A DNA stretch of 64,000 nucleotides from Pseudoxanthomonas sp. YR558 (lineage in GTDB: Bacteria > Pseudomonadota > Gammaproteobacteria > Xanthomonadales > Xanthomonadaceae). Shown here one piece after another: positions 35,559 through 43,940 of the stretch (within the stretch, counting starts at the first letter, position 1; each line of letters starts with the position of its first letter). The position numbers were made by a program, and so were the translations under genes. The notes beneath the pieces are model-generated. The model was not told the origin of the DNA, made no database searches, and saw only the letters and a program-made list of their open reading frames with translations. The stretch is taken from the NCBI RefSeq assembly GCF_900116385.1, contig NZ_FPCI01000002.1, forward strand, positions 310,001 through 374,000, in the 5' to 3' direction.

Positions 35559-36887
35559 ATGCCAGGTCCCTCTCCTCTAGTGCAGCCCGGTCCCACCACG
35601 TTCAGTGCTCTGAAGGTGGATCATTGGCGCCAGTTCCGAGAAGTCAGCATCCGATTTCATCGGCAACTCACCATCGTTACCGGCGCGAATGGCGCGGGCA
35701 AGTCGACGCTCTTACAGCTATTGAACCGTCACTTTGGGTGGCACCAGAACTTTGTCGGAACCTCGAAGCTGACCGCCACTCAAGATAAGAGGCGCTACAC
35801 GACTGATTGGTGGCTGGAGGATGCTCTAGAATCACTGACGGCCAGTGTGTCTCTGGAGCCGCTGGGCCCTGGACCGCGTGGGCAGCACCGGCCTATCGGA
35901 TCGATTCAGTACTCTGACGGCATGAATGGAGGCCTTCTCGTCAGTGCTGAAAATGTGAGCTACGTGTACGACGTTACTGTCACAGCACAAGCCCCCGTCG
36001 AAGGCCTCGCCATTCCGTCGCATCGACCGCACTTCAATATTCAGCAAGTTCAGAGCATTCCGACTCAGCCTCGTCGACGCAACGAGGTCTTCAACCAGTA
36101 TCGGAATCTGCTGCAGCAGCGACTGCAAGGAACGCACACGCAGTTCTCTCCGCACTACTACATGAAGGAGACACTGATTGCTTTGGCGACGTTCGGATAC
36201 GGCAGCCAAGCAGTTGTCTCAGATCCGGAGTCGGCACAGATCTTCGAAGGATTCGAACGGATCCTCCATAGGATGCTGCCTACTTCGCTTGGATTTCAGC
36301 GTTTGCGGGTCATAGTGCCAGATGTGGTCCTAGAGACGAGGAGCGGCCATTTCTCGATCGATGCAGTATCGGGTGGAGTGTCTGCAATCATCGAGCTGGC
36401 TTGGCAGATATTCATGTTTGAGCCCTCCGGAAAACGATTCGTTGTCACTATCGATGAGCCGGAGAATCATCTGCATCCGCAGCTTCAGAAGCGCGTTCTG
36501 TCGGATCTCATTTCGGCGTTTCCAAACGTGCAATTCATTGTTGCAACCCATAGTCCTTTCATTATTGGATCGGTTCCTGACTCCAATGTTTTCGTGTTGG
36601 ACTATGACGAGTCGAACAAGATATGCAGCACGGAGCTCGACACAGTCAACAAGGCTGGCAGCGCGAACGAGATCCTGAGGGAGGTCTTAGGCCTTGATTC
36701 GACTTGGCCGGTCTGGGTTTCGGCGAAGCTCGATGAGATCGTTCTCCGGTATTCCGAGCTCGACTTCACGGATGCATCTATGCGCCAACTGCGACAAGAG
36801 ATGCAAGCGCTTGGAATGGAGAACTACATACCACAGACCATCGCAAAAGTCGCTTCTAGCAAGGAAGATTCAAGTGATTCGACTTAG
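35559..36887 (+). CDS. AAA/SMC-type ATPase (PtuA-like, AAA15/21)
   Basis: 442 residues. Walker A GANGAGKST is near residue 48, Walker B RFVVTIDEPENHLHP near 300 and the switch histidine in ATHSPFIIGS; a long helical insertion lies between. The layout is that of the PtuA ATPase of Septu and related OLD-like ATPases. The HNH gene overlaps its 3' end, so the pair is a translation-coupled module. A start at 35529 (TTG) would add ten residues without better motif coverage. Confidence 0.88.
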   Translation: MPGPSPLVQPGPTTFSALKVDHWRQFREVSIRFHRQLTIVTGANGAGKSTLLQLLNRHFGWHQNFVGTSKLTATQDKRRYTTDWWLEDALESLTASVSLEPLGPGPRGQHRPIGSIQYSDGMNGGLLVSAENVSYVYDVTVTAQAPVEGLAIPSHRPHFNIQQVQSIPTQPRRRNEVFNQYRNLLQQRLQGTHTQFSPHYYMKETLIALATFGYGSQAVVSDPESAQIFEGFERILHRMLPTSLGFQRLRVIVPDVVLETRSGHFSIDAVSGGVSAIIELAWQIFMFEPSGKRFVVTIDEPENHLHPQLQKRVLSDLISAFPNVQFIVATHSPFIIGSVPDSNVFVLDYDESNKICSTELDTVNKAGSANEILREVLGLDSTWPVWVSAKLDEIVLRYSELDFTDASMRQLRQEMQALGMENYIPQTIAKVASSKEDSSDST

Positions 36888-37527
36888 CAAGTCGGTGCCG
36901 GCGCCGGAGATTGTTGCGGAGCTGGCAGCCCGAACTGAGCGCTTTCTTGCGCTTTCAGCCGCGGGTGAACCTATCCCCGACTCGCTAGCGAGGGGATATT
37001 CGACGCCCGCGATCAAGACCTTGCTGCGTCTGGAGACAGCAGATAAGTGCGCGTACTGCGAGTCCAAGGTTTCGCACATCGACTACGGGGACGTCGAACA
37101 CATCATCTCCAAGGACGCCGTCCCAAACTTACGCTACGACTTTTCTAACCTCACGTACGCATGCTCCATCTGCAACAACAGAAAGCGCAATTATCACGAC
37201 GAGGACCTTCCCCTATTGAACCCATATGCGGATGATCCCTCAGGGCATCTACACGCAGCCGGGCCGATGGTTCTTGGTAACGCTGGCAGCGAGCGTGGAT
37301 GTGTGACCACAGGTCAGCTTCGCCTCAATCGCTCAGAGCTTCTACAGCGCAGGGCCGAGAGGATCGATCGTGTTCAGACCCTTGTTCGAGCATGGGAGAC
37401 GGCTACGAGCGCTGGATCGCGCCAGGTGATCCAGAATCAGATTTGGCTAGAGTGTGGATCTGACAGTGAGTTTTCTTTTGTCGTCTCAGCATACGTGAGA
37501 AGCAGGGGGCTGCAGTTGCCAGCATAG
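36874..37527 (+). CDS. HNH endonuclease (PtuB / retron-type HNH family)
   Basis: 217 residues. KCAYCESK and ACSICNNRK form the zinc-binding knuckles around DVEHIISK, with the family motif LLNPYADDPSGHLHA and the downstream LRLNRSELLQRR, matching TIGR02646-type HNH nucleases found with ATPases. The GTG at 36874 overlaps the ATPase end by 14 bases; AAGGAAG lies seven bases before it. Presumed phage-DNA or tRNA-cleaving effector controlled by the ATPase. No reverse transcriptase is encoded nearby, so it is not a retron. Confidence 0.88.
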   Translation: MIRLSKSVPAPEIVAELAARTERFLALSAAGEPIPDSLARGYSTPAIKTLLRLETADKCAYCESKVSHIDYGDVEHIISKDAVPNLRYDFSNLTYACSICNNRKRNYHDEDLPLLNPYADDPSGHLHAAGPMVLGNAGSERGCVTTGQLRLNRSELLQRRAERIDRVQTLVRAWETATSAGSRQVIQNQIWLECGSDSEFSFVVSAYVRSRGLQLPA

Positions 37528-37666
37528 CGTGTGGGTCGGCCAACGCCCAATCCAGAAGCCTGCTTAGAGGCAGTTGGTGACGGCCTAACGTCACGCAGCG
37601 CTAGAGCATAGGATGGGTTGAGCGGAGCGATATCCAACAGTCGGGACGATAAGGCAAGGGGAGGCC

Positions 37667-38146
37667 ATGGAACGTCAGGAGCCCAGGTTCGACAAGGACA
37701 TGAAGGGCGTGGAGTTCCGTCCGCGCTCCTATCGTGGTCCGTCGCAGCAATCGCACTCCCAAAGCAATGAAGGCTTCGCCTGGAAGATCGGCGTGGCTGT
37801 CGGCGTCGGCGTGCTGGGCGCGCTGTTGATATTCAATGCCTATGAGCGCCATCAGGCGCGGCCCGATGTCGAAGAAGCGATGCGCGTGCTTGAGCAAGAG
37901 AGCGCCAAGCTGGAGCATGAGATGCAGACCGCCGTCCGCGCGGCCGCCATTCCTCCGCCCCGTCCTGTCGCCGTCATTCACCCCGTCCCGCCCGGCTACC
38001 GCTGTGCGGGCGGCACGCTGCTCTATCGCGACGGCAACAGCTGGACCCAGATCACGGCGCGGTCGAATCACGTCTATTGCCCTGGCTCAGGCGTCGAGGA
38101 TTGCTATCCGGTAACGCCGCGGTCTGTGGGGTGCGTAACCCGATGA
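37667..38146 (+). CDS. Hypothetical single-pass membrane protein
   Basis: 159 residues. One membrane helix (about 40-58, IGVAVGVGVLGALLIF), then a coiled-coil stretch (about 65-90, DVEEAMRVLEQESAKLEHEM) and a Pro-rich, four-Cys C-terminal periplasmic domain (CAGGTLLYRDGNSW, CPGSGVEDCYP). GGGGAGG precedes the ATG. I do not recognise the family; small membrane proteins of this layout are common in the order. High GC resumes here, outside the island. Confidence 0.65.
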   Translation: MERQEPRFDKDMKGVEFRPRSYRGPSQQSHSQSNEGFAWKIGVAVGVGVLGALLIFNAYERHQARPDVEEAMRVLEQESAKLEHEMQTAVRAAAIPPPRPVAVIHPVPPGYRCAGGTLLYRDGNSWTQITARSNHVYCPGSGVEDCYPVTPRSVGCVTR

Positions 38147-38180
38147 TGTTGTTTGGCGAAGAAGCCGAGCGCGCTGAGCG

Positions 38181-38248
38181 CGTAGGGTGGGCTTCAGTCC
38201 ACCTTTCCAATAGCGCATGCAAACAGGTGGGCCAAGGCCCACCCTACG
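38181..38248. repeat. REP/BIME-like palindrome, copy 1
   Basis: Outer arms CGTAGGGTGGGC (38181-38192) and GCCCACCCTACG (38237-38248) are perfect complements. The right half carries an inner stem (GTGGGCC/GGCCCAC); in this copy the left inner stem is imperfect because AGTCCACC replaces AGCCCACC. Fills most of the gap between two genes and ends 22 bases before the next ATG. Confidence 0.85.
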
Positions 38249-38270
38249 GTTTCGATCAAGAGGTTTCTCA

Positions 38271-38657
38271 ATGAAGGTCGCAACCATCATCATCGCGGGG
38301 CTGTTCAGCATTGCGGCCACGCTTCCGGCAGCCGCAGAACCGGCCAGTAACCCCAACGCGTGGCTCATCGGCGATTGGGTCCTCTGCAAGAACCCGGACA
38401 AGAGCCCCAAGGACGCCCTGCGCTTCGCGCCTGACGGCACGGGCCAGGTCATCAGCGCGAAGGGCAGCACCGAACTCGTCTACCGGGTGCGTGGCGATCG
38501 ATTGGAGATGCTGGCCAATGCGAAGGGCTATGCCATCCCCATCACGCTGACGATCCAGCCCAAGCGGGATGTACTGGAGAATCACGACGAGGACACTGGC
38601 AGTGTCACCACCTACGTTCGTAAGGATGGTGCGCGCCTGGCGGAGTGCGATGCCTGA
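38271..38657 (+). CDS. Small secreted hypothetical protein
   Basis: 128 residues with a signal peptide (MKVATIIIAGLFSIAATLPAAAEP). The mature part is beta-rich, with WLIGDWVLCKNPDK at its start, reminiscent of lipocalin-like 'GxW' folds in small periplasmic proteins. Two Cys residues could form a disulfide. The repeat upstream lies 22 bases before the ATG; the next gene overlaps the 3' end by 8 bases. Function unknown. Confidence 0.65.
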   Translation: MKVATIIIAGLFSIAATLPAAAEPASNPNAWLIGDWVLCKNPDKSPKDALRFAPDGTGQVISAKGSTELVYRVRGDRLEMLANAKGYAIPITLTIQPKRDVLENHDEDTGSVTTYVRKDGARLAECDA

Positions 38658-39342
38658 GATGGGCGACAATCCTCTCGCAGCCATAGAGCGCCTGGAGCGT
38701 GTGGCGTATGGGACTCGCTTACTCCGCAGTGCAGTTGATGCATTATGGGAAGAGCTGCCAACTCCATCCAGCAGACGAATGGCTGTCGTTCGTGGTTTTG
38801 GAAGCGTAGTTGGGCAGCACACGAAAGCCCAGCAAGTGTTGATTCAAAGCGGACTCGATGTGTCTGCATCGACATTAGTCAGGCCCACTTACGAAGCGCT
38901 GCTCCGGACTATGTGGGCCCTCAAGGGTGCGGAAGATGCGTGGATAGATGGTTTTCTATCTGCTCGCCCGGAGGCCTTGCGGTCTGATGCAGAGACCCGA
39001 AAGGGTCCAGACGTCGAAGCGATGCTCAAGACCATCTCGCAGCATCATCCGCCTTCCGTTGTGGCGCCCCTCGAGGCGCTGAAGGCAGCGACGTGGCGGG
39101 GCATGCATTCGTATGTACATGGGGGCATCCGTGCCGTAGCACAGAGTTCGATGCCTTTCCCGCATCAGGAGATGGGTTCAGTGCTGATCAATGCCAATGT
39201 CATGCTGATCATGGCTACTGAAGCAGTCCGCACAGCCCACGGCCTGCTTTCCCCTACGTTGCCGTTACTGCGCAGTCAGTACGCCGATTGCTTGCCAAGT
39301 GCCACCGACGTGACAACGGCATCGATATCCCCACAAATGTAA
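38650..39342 (+). CDS. Hypothetical helical cytoplasmic protein
   Basis: 230 residues, mostly helical, no signal or membrane segment. Helical stretches include RPTYEALLRTMWALKG and WRGMHSYVHGG. The pattern, with an RPxxE motif and a conserved H-x-x-x-H-G, resembles DUF5677/DUF6988-type proteins and HEPN-like folds, but the match is by appearance only. Overlaps the secreted protein gene by 8 bases; ATG 38659 is an alternative. GC is lower (about 57%) than in neighbours. Confidence 0.55.
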   Translation: MPEMGDNPLAAIERLERVAYGTRLLRSAVDALWEELPTPSSRRMAVVRGFGSVVGQHTKAQQVLIQSGLDVSASTLVRPTYEALLRTMWALKGAEDAWIDGFLSARPEALRSDAETRKGPDVEAMLKTISQHHPPSVVAPLEALKAATWRGMHSYVHGGIRAVAQSSMPFPHQEMGSVLINANVMLIMATEAVRTAHGLLSPTLPLLRSQYADCLPSATDVTTASISPQM

Positions 39343-39422
39343 ATAGACACCCCGCCATCAGCGACGCAAACTCGCTTCCAAGGAGCGTCGAATCTCCCCT
39401 GATAGCGGTTCCCACCTACGAC

Positions 39423-39586
39423 AACCCGGTGGGTTTTTTGTGCCCAAGGCATCGGGCACATCCGGCGCAGACTGTTCCGCGTCGGGAGGGCGGCTAATAC
39501 AACACCTCGCGAGAGGAAATACGCCCGCCGTCTATCAGCGGTTTCGAACCTCCCGACACCCTGCGGGCGCAGCGCGCGCCCGCAGG
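39423..39586 (+). ncRNA. Possible structured leader RNA of the XAC0095-like gene
   Basis: Successive stems: GTGCCC/GGGCAC (39440-39445/39454-39459); a 9-bp long-range stem GTCGGGAGG/CCTCCCGAC (39481-39489/39549-39557) that encloses CCTC-GCGA-GAGG, a GNRA tetraloop hairpin (39505-39516); then a 10-bp stem CCTGCGGGCG/CGCCCGCAGG (39560-39569/39577-39586). AACCC-GGT-GGGTT plus T6 precedes them (39423-39439). No gene fits this gap. Fold read by eye. Confidence 0.4.
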
Positions 39587-39617
39587 CACGCCTCGCTCCA
39601 CACGGAAGGACACCGCC

Positions 39618-39836
39618 ATGAAGCACGGAACGCTCACCGACCCCGGCTACCACCTGCCCACCGACGCCCACGCCGAACTGCAGGCCCTGCGCGACCACCT
39701 GCACCTGCTGGCCCAGCTCAGCATCCCCGAGCACGAACACCCTGACAGCCTCGTCCTGCCCCGCACCGGCCTGGCCCACTGCTTCACCCACCTGGCCGAC
39801 ACCGCCGACCGCATCGTCGCGGCCGTGACCAGCTAA
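39618..39836 (+). CDS. XAC0095-family-like small protein
   Basis: 72 residues. N-terminus YHLPTDAHAELQALRDHLHLLAQL and a C-terminal helix ending LADTADRIVAAV look like the small XAC0095 family of Xanthomonadaceae, function unknown. GGAAGGA precedes the ATG and a structured leader lies just upstream. Basis: family resemblance recalled from Xanthomonas proteins, not checked. Confidence 0.6.
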   Translation: MKHGTLTDPGYHLPTDAHAELQALRDHLHLLAQLSIPEHEHPDSLVLPRTGLAHCFTHLADTADRIVAAVTS

Positions 39837-39927
39837 CTCCCACATCGTGCCGGCGCGTGCATCCGATCCGCCGCCGGCCACCGTAAGCAGTGCGCACCAC
39901 CTCGGAATCCACACGCCAGGATCCTCC

Positions 39928-40308
39928 ATGCGCCGCTTCCTCGCTTTCGCCCTGCTTCTCGCCGCGCCTGCCTTCGCCCACGCCACGCCGCTGGACGGCA
40001 CCTGGCGCGTGGACCTGACCACCGATCCCGCCAAGCCCTACACCCAGCCCATGCAGCTGACGCTCAACGCCGATGGCACGGTGACCGGCAGCTTCTACCA
40101 AAGCACCATCGAAGCCGGCCGCTGGAAAGAAAGCCGCGGCCGCCTCTGCGCCAGCTTCCGCACCACCGACGGCGTAGGCCCGTACCACACCGCCGTATGC
40201 CTGACCGGCGACACCGCGACGGGACAGACCTGGGCCGAACACCGCAACTTCCTGTTCAACTGGAACGCCGTGCGCGCGCCAACGGCCGAAGCCGCGGCGA
40301 CGCCCTGA
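39928..40308 (+). CDS. Small secreted lipocalin-like hypothetical protein
   Basis: 126 residues with a signal peptide (MRRFLAFALLLAAPAFAHA). The mature chain starts LDGTWRVDLTTDP, followed by alternating beta strands (MQLTLNADGTVTGSFY) and ends in a WNAVRAP motif with two Cys. This is a lipocalin-type 'GTW' fold of unknown role. GC and codon use are high and typical of the chromosome. Same general class as the protein at 38271. Confidence 0.65.
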   Translation: MRRFLAFALLLAAPAFAHATPLDGTWRVDLTTDPAKPYTQPMQLTLNADGTVTGSFYQSTIEAGRWKESRGRLCASFRTTDGVGPYHTAVCLTGDTATGQTWAEHRNFLFNWNAVRAPTAEAAATP

Positions 40309-40321
40309 GTGGTGCTACGCA

Positions 40322-40371
40322 CGTAACGCTTCCGTGCCCGCGGGTCCGGCCGTTGGCCTAACCCTGGCTAC
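40322..40371. repeat. Degenerate REP of the GTAGCCCGGGT family
   Basis: CGTAACGCTT...CCGGCCGTTGGCCTAACCCTGGCTAC, clearly similar to the copy at 49577-49636 but with several mismatches in the stem. Confidence 0.5.
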
Positions 40372-40476
40372 ATGCACGTACCCACCTGACCGACACCGCT
40401 GGCCGCATCGTCGCGGCCGTGACCCTGACGGGTGATGACGTGCGTGGCATAGTTCTGGCCAAGGGAGGGGTAGCCT

Positions 40477-41277
40477 ATGAGTGCTCGTAGAGGCCTTTTG
40501 TCCAAGGCGCAGTCGGTGCTTGAGGTGGCAACCAAGCTGACCATCATTGGCGTGCCAGCGTTCTACCTGATGGGTTGGGCTTACCTTGAGTCCTATTGGG
40601 CCGAGTTTGGAATCAGCGAAACCCTATTGGGCTTGTCTGCTGCCGACTACGTTCGCGCCGGGGCAATGATGTTTGTCCGGCATGTCGTCGAGGGATCGTC
40701 TTGGATAGCGATCCTTGCGTGGGCGTCGCTGGTGCTCCTGATTGTGGTGATGCTGCTCACCGCCTTCGCGATGCCGACGTTGTTTGCCGCGGCCCGCTGG
40801 TTTCGATCGCTCGTCCTCTCTTTCCGGAGAGAGGGAAGGGTGGACCCGAAACATCGCAGGCTCGCACGCTCCGTGGTGTCAGGGGTGGATGCTGCGCGAA
40901 CGTGGCTCATGAACGCACTTTTGATATTCCTGCTCGTGCTTTGCCTTATCTATCTTGGCATCCAACCCTCGAAGGAGCGCGCAAAGGAGTACGCACAGAA
41001 GGAGATCGCGACATTCGCTACATTCGCAACCACCGAACGCAATTGGGTGTTGGGTTACACCGAGAACGAGGACGTACGGCCAGCGCTCGTCATGCAATGC
41101 GGCAGCGAGATGTGCGTGCTGATCACCAGTGAGAAGCTGGAAGTCATCCCGCGCTCTGCCATCACCCGCATGGAAACCTGCCGCCGTGTCGGCAGGGCGG
41201 ATGACGGCACGTTCCACTGCATCACCCGGACGGCGCTGCTCCCAACCCGAGCAGCCTCCGGACCCGCATCGCCATGA
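40477..41277 (+). CDS. Hypothetical three-helix membrane protein
   Basis: 266 residues with membrane helices at about 20-45, 70-105 and 145-165 and a soluble C-terminal half (about 170-266) with Cys pairs (MQCGSEMCVL, METCRRVG, FHCITR). The AAGGGAGGGG sequence lies about ten bases upstream. Overlaps the next membrane protein by four bases (ATGA), so the two are coupled. No family recognised. Confidence 0.65.
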   Translation: MSARRGLLSKAQSVLEVATKLTIIGVPAFYLMGWAYLESYWAEFGISETLLGLSAADYVRAGAMMFVRHVVEGSSWIAILAWASLVLLIVVMLLTAFAMPTLFAAARWFRSLVLSFRREGRVDPKHRRLARSVVSGVDAARTWLMNALLIFLLVLCLIYLGIQPSKERAKEYAQKEIATFATFATTERNWVLGYTENEDVRPALVMQCGSEMCVLITSEKLEVIPRSAITRMETCRRVGRADDGTFHCITRTALLPTRAASGPASP

Positions 41278-41699
41278 GCCGTCCATCCAACCCCTACGAA
41301 GCACCCCATGCGTCGCTCGCGGCGACGGATCCCTCGCCAACGCACATGCCATGGACGATGACCGCCGCCTTGGCGTGCTACCTGATCGGCTGTGTCTTCG
41401 ATGTGGCTCCGCTCATCGGTACGCCCATGTCGAAATCCGAGGTGTTCGTTCCCGCGATGACGGTGCTCAGCGTCTACACGGCGCTCATGGCGTTCGCATT
41501 GTGGAGGCGCCAGCGATGGGCGAGGGCATGGGTCGTGCTGACCACGGCGATCACCGCGATCATCCTCGTCCGCATGCTCTGGCGAGGCGTCTCGATGGAA
41601 CATTGGGATGCTTACGTCGCCTCGCTGTTGCGCATCGCGGCCACCGTCGCGCTGCTGATGCCATCCAGCCGTCGTTGGTTCGCGGCCAAGACGGGATAG
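41274..41699 (+). CDS. Small four-helix membrane protein
   Basis: 141 residues: a polar N-terminus (SRPSNPYEAPHASL) as in DUF4149/'PYxAP'-type membrane proteins and four membrane helices between residues 30 and 130. Starts inside the stop of the preceding gene. Function unknown; expected to interact with the protein encoded upstream. Confidence 0.65.
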   Translation: MSRPSNPYEAPHASLAATDPSPTHMPWTMTAALACYLIGCVFDVAPLIGTPMSKSEVFVPAMTVLSVYTALMAFALWRRQRWARAWVVLTTAITAIILVRMLWRGVSMEHWDAYVASLLRIAATVALLMPSSRRWFAAKTG

Positions 41700-41701
41700 C
41701 G

Positions 41702-41775
41702 CGTAGGGTGGGCTTCAGCCCACCGTCCCATGAGTCGCAGTGTGATCCGGCCGGTGGGCCAAGGCCCACCCTACG
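41702..41775. repeat. REP/BIME-like palindrome, copy 2
   Basis: Outer arms CGTAGGGTGGGC (41702-41713) and GCCCACCCTACG (41764-41775), with two inner hairpins GTGGGC-TTCA-GCCCAC and GTGGGCC-AA-GGCCCAC. The rest of the 302-base gap (41776-42001) shows no gene or further structure. Confidence 0.88.
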
Positions 41776-42001
41776 CTCCTGCAATCACCGAAGCCGGCAG
41801 GGAGGCGTTGGCCCACATGTCCATCCGCGCCGGAGCGTGTGGCTGGCTGTTCGCTCGGCACCGGTTTGTACGACAATGCCCGCCAAGGCAGTACGCCCCT
41901 GCGAAGGGGGAAACGGGTGGAGGTGATGCGCCCGTCTTCGCAGCGAGCGGGAACGTGCCGGGGAACCTCTTTCTTTTCAAAAACTACGTTGGGGAGACGT
42001 T

Positions 42002-43000
42002 ATGCGCTTTGCGTTCAAGCAGGTGGGTGTAGTGCTGGCGATGGCATGGAGTCTGGCGCCGTTCCAGGTATCGGCACAGACGGAGGCCGTCGCGGAGACG
42101 CCCGTCGCGGCGCCGACTCAGGACCAAGAAACGACGGTCTACCTGATCCGCGAGAAGAAGTTCGTCGGCGGCGGTCGCGATGTGTGGGTGGCGCTGAACG
42201 ACAAGGTCGTGGCGGCCATGGACAACGGCGGCCACGTCGTGTTGAAGCTCAAGCCCGGGCTCAATACCTTGAATGGTGTCCAGGCCAAGGCCGGCTTCGC
42301 CTACACCACCGTGGACAACCGGCCCGGCGAGACGGTCTATCTGCTGATGGAATACCTGGGCGGCAAGATCACCGAAGTGGCCGCAGAGCAGGGCCTCACG
42401 CTGGTCAAAGAAACCAAGCCGCAGCAGGTGCTCGCCGAGACGCGCCCCAACGACGGCTACGACAACCTGCTGGTCAATCCTGAACTGCTGGGGCTGGGAC
42501 TGATCGCGACCACCGCAGAACCGATGGCGCCCGACGCACAGAGCGCGGTCATCAATGTCTATCGCCCGGCGAAACTGATTGCAGAGATCCCGTTCTCGCT
42601 GTGGAGCCGCGAGGGCTATGCAGGCAGCCTGCGTGGCGGCCAGTACATGCAGCTTCGCGTGGCGCCGGGCAAGCACACCTTCGTCGCCTTCTCCGAGCGC
42701 CTGTCCGTGCTGAACGCCACCGTGGAAGCAGGCAAGGAGTACGCCGTGGAATTCGACGTGGGCATGGGATGGAACCAGGCGCACATCAAGCTCCTGCCGG
42801 TGACCCTGAGCGCCGAAGCGGCCAAGGTGGACGGCTGGAAGGCCAAGCTGGCACGCGTCGGCGTCAATAACGACGCCCTGCAACAGCCGCGCGTGGCACC
42901 GCGCCTCGCCGCCGGCCTCGACCACCTCAAGGCCATCGAGGACAAGTGGGCGAGCGAAGAAGCGGCCTCCCGCGAACTGAAGGGGAGTGACGGGCGGTAA
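42002..43000 (+). CDS. Secreted protein with two DUF2846-like repeats
   Basis: 332 residues with a signal peptide (MRFAFKQVGVVLAMAWSLAPFQVSAQ). Two similar segments, about 45-110 (TVYLIREKKFVGGGRDVWVA) and about 185-255 (INVYRPAKLIAEIPFSLWSR), each carry the V-Y-R/I-x-K-x(n)-G and 'xxKPGxxTL/APGKHTF' pattern of DUF2846-type lipoproteins. The family is an envelope protein of unknown role. The ATG lies 226 bases after repeat copy 2, and copy 3 follows its stop at once. Confidence 0.7.
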   Translation: MRFAFKQVGVVLAMAWSLAPFQVSAQTEAVAETPVAAPTQDQETTVYLIREKKFVGGGRDVWVALNDKVVAAMDNGGHVVLKLKPGLNTLNGVQAKAGFAYTTVDNRPGETVYLLMEYLGGKITEVAAEQGLTLVKETKPQQVLAETRPNDGYDNLLVNPELLGLGLIATTAEPMAPDAQSAVINVYRPAKLIAEIPFSLWSREGYAGSLRGGQYMQLRVAPGKHTFVAFSERLSVLNATVEAGKEYAVEFDVGMGWNQAHIKLLPVTLSAEAAKVDGWKAKLARVGVNNDALQQPRVAPRLAAGLDHLKAIEDKWASEEAASRELKGSDGR

Positions 43001-43008
43001 TCGCAGCG

Positions 43009-43082
43009 CATAGGGTGGGCTTCAGCCCACCGTCCCATGCGTTGCAGTGCGATCCGGGTGGTGGGCCAAGGCCCACCCTACG
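43009..43082. repeat. REP/BIME-like palindrome, copy 3
   Basis: Arms CATAGGGTGGGC (one mismatch) and GCCCACCCTACG (43071-43082), with both inner hairpins. It starts 9 bases after one gene and ends five bases before the end of the convergent gene, so it separates two converging transcripts. Confidence 0.88.
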
Positions 43083-43086
43083 GTGC

Positions 43087-43857
43087 TCAACGCCCCTGTC
43101 GTTTCGTGGCTGGCAGCAGCTGATCGAGGGCTTCATTGGCGCCCGGACGTACGTCCATGGCGAGGGGAGGCAAGCCCCGTTGCCTCCTCGACAGGTTGAT
43201 CTGCGCGATGATGCGGAACGCGCGAAGGTCTGCCGCGTAGTTCTGTTCCGGCGACAGGCGAGGGGTCTCGCGCAAGCCCACCAGCCAGTCACCTCTCAGA
43301 ATGGCTGCACGGTAGTAGCCCTCTGCCTTGACGGGATCGCCTTCAGACAGCTGCGCGATCCGCGCCAGGCTTTGCAGCGCGTACGAAGAGCCGGCTTCGC
43401 TCGCGTTCTTGAGAACCGACAGCGCCTGCGCTTTGGACGACGGATCGCTCATCGCGACACTCTCCGCGGCGGTGACATCCGCCGGTGAGCGGGCCAAGCC
43501 GTCAGACGGCAACTGAGCGGCTTTCGCGCCGTTGAAGGCGGCCAACTGTTGCGACGTAGGGAAACCGTTTCGATTGAGCCAGGCGGCCTGTTCGGGCGTG
43601 GTGGCTTCCCATAAGGCGTCGCCGACCTCAATGCGTTCGCGATGAAGCGCGGGAAGTGACGTCTCTCCTGGTGCGCCGAGTGCACCGTTGGGCATCACGG
43701 TACCGGCCGAACCCTGCGCTGCGGGAGCGCCATTGTCAGCGGAGAGGGTGTGCCCCCGGGGCGCTTCCTCCTCTTGTGAAGACTTCTTGAGCCAGAACGC
43801 CAGCATCCCAAGGAGCGACAAGAGAACAAGCAGGAGAATGAGACGGCCGATTTTCAT
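43087..43857 (-). CDS. Hypothetical single-pass membrane protein
   Basis: 256 residues: one N-terminal helix (LILLLVLLSLLGMLAFW), a Gly/Ala/Pro linker and a helical C-terminal domain (about 135-250) with a Sel1-like stretch (NASEAGSSYALQSLARIAQL, AEGYYRAAILRG). Probably periplasmic-facing. Convergent with the DUF2846-like gene and flanked by repeat copies 3 and 4. Family not identified. Confidence 0.65.
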   Translation of the reverse strand: MKIGRLILLLVLLSLLGMLAFWLKKSSQEEEAPRGHTLSADNGAPAAQGSAGTVMPNGALGAPGETSLPALHRERIEVGDALWEATTPEQAAWLNRNGFPTSQQLAAFNGAKAAQLPSDGLARSPADVTAAESVAMSDPSSKAQALSVLKNASEAGSSYALQSLARIAQLSEGDPVKAEGYYRAAILRGDWLVGLRETPRLSPEQNYAADLRAFRIIAQINLSRRQRGLPPLAMDVRPGANEALDQLLPATKRQGR

Positions 43858-43940
43858 CTGGGAAGGTCACTCCGAGGAATCACGTCATGGCAGGGGGGGA
43901 GGCATCGCCGCCGTACGACCTCCGTCGCCCAAGTGAAGCG

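Noticed and set aside
34253..37527. Retron system
   Set aside because: The HNH belongs to a family also found with retrons, but no reverse transcriptase or msr/msd-like RNA is present.
35490..37620. Integron cassette with attC sites
   Set aside because: GTCTAAC and GCCTAAC fit RYYYAAC, but no GTTRRRY partner at suitable spacing with complementary arms was found.
39276..40034. Minus-strand frame of about 250 codons
   Set aside because: Opposite the leader, XAC0095-like and lipocalin-like genes; the plus-strand proteins have signal peptide and ribosome-binding support.
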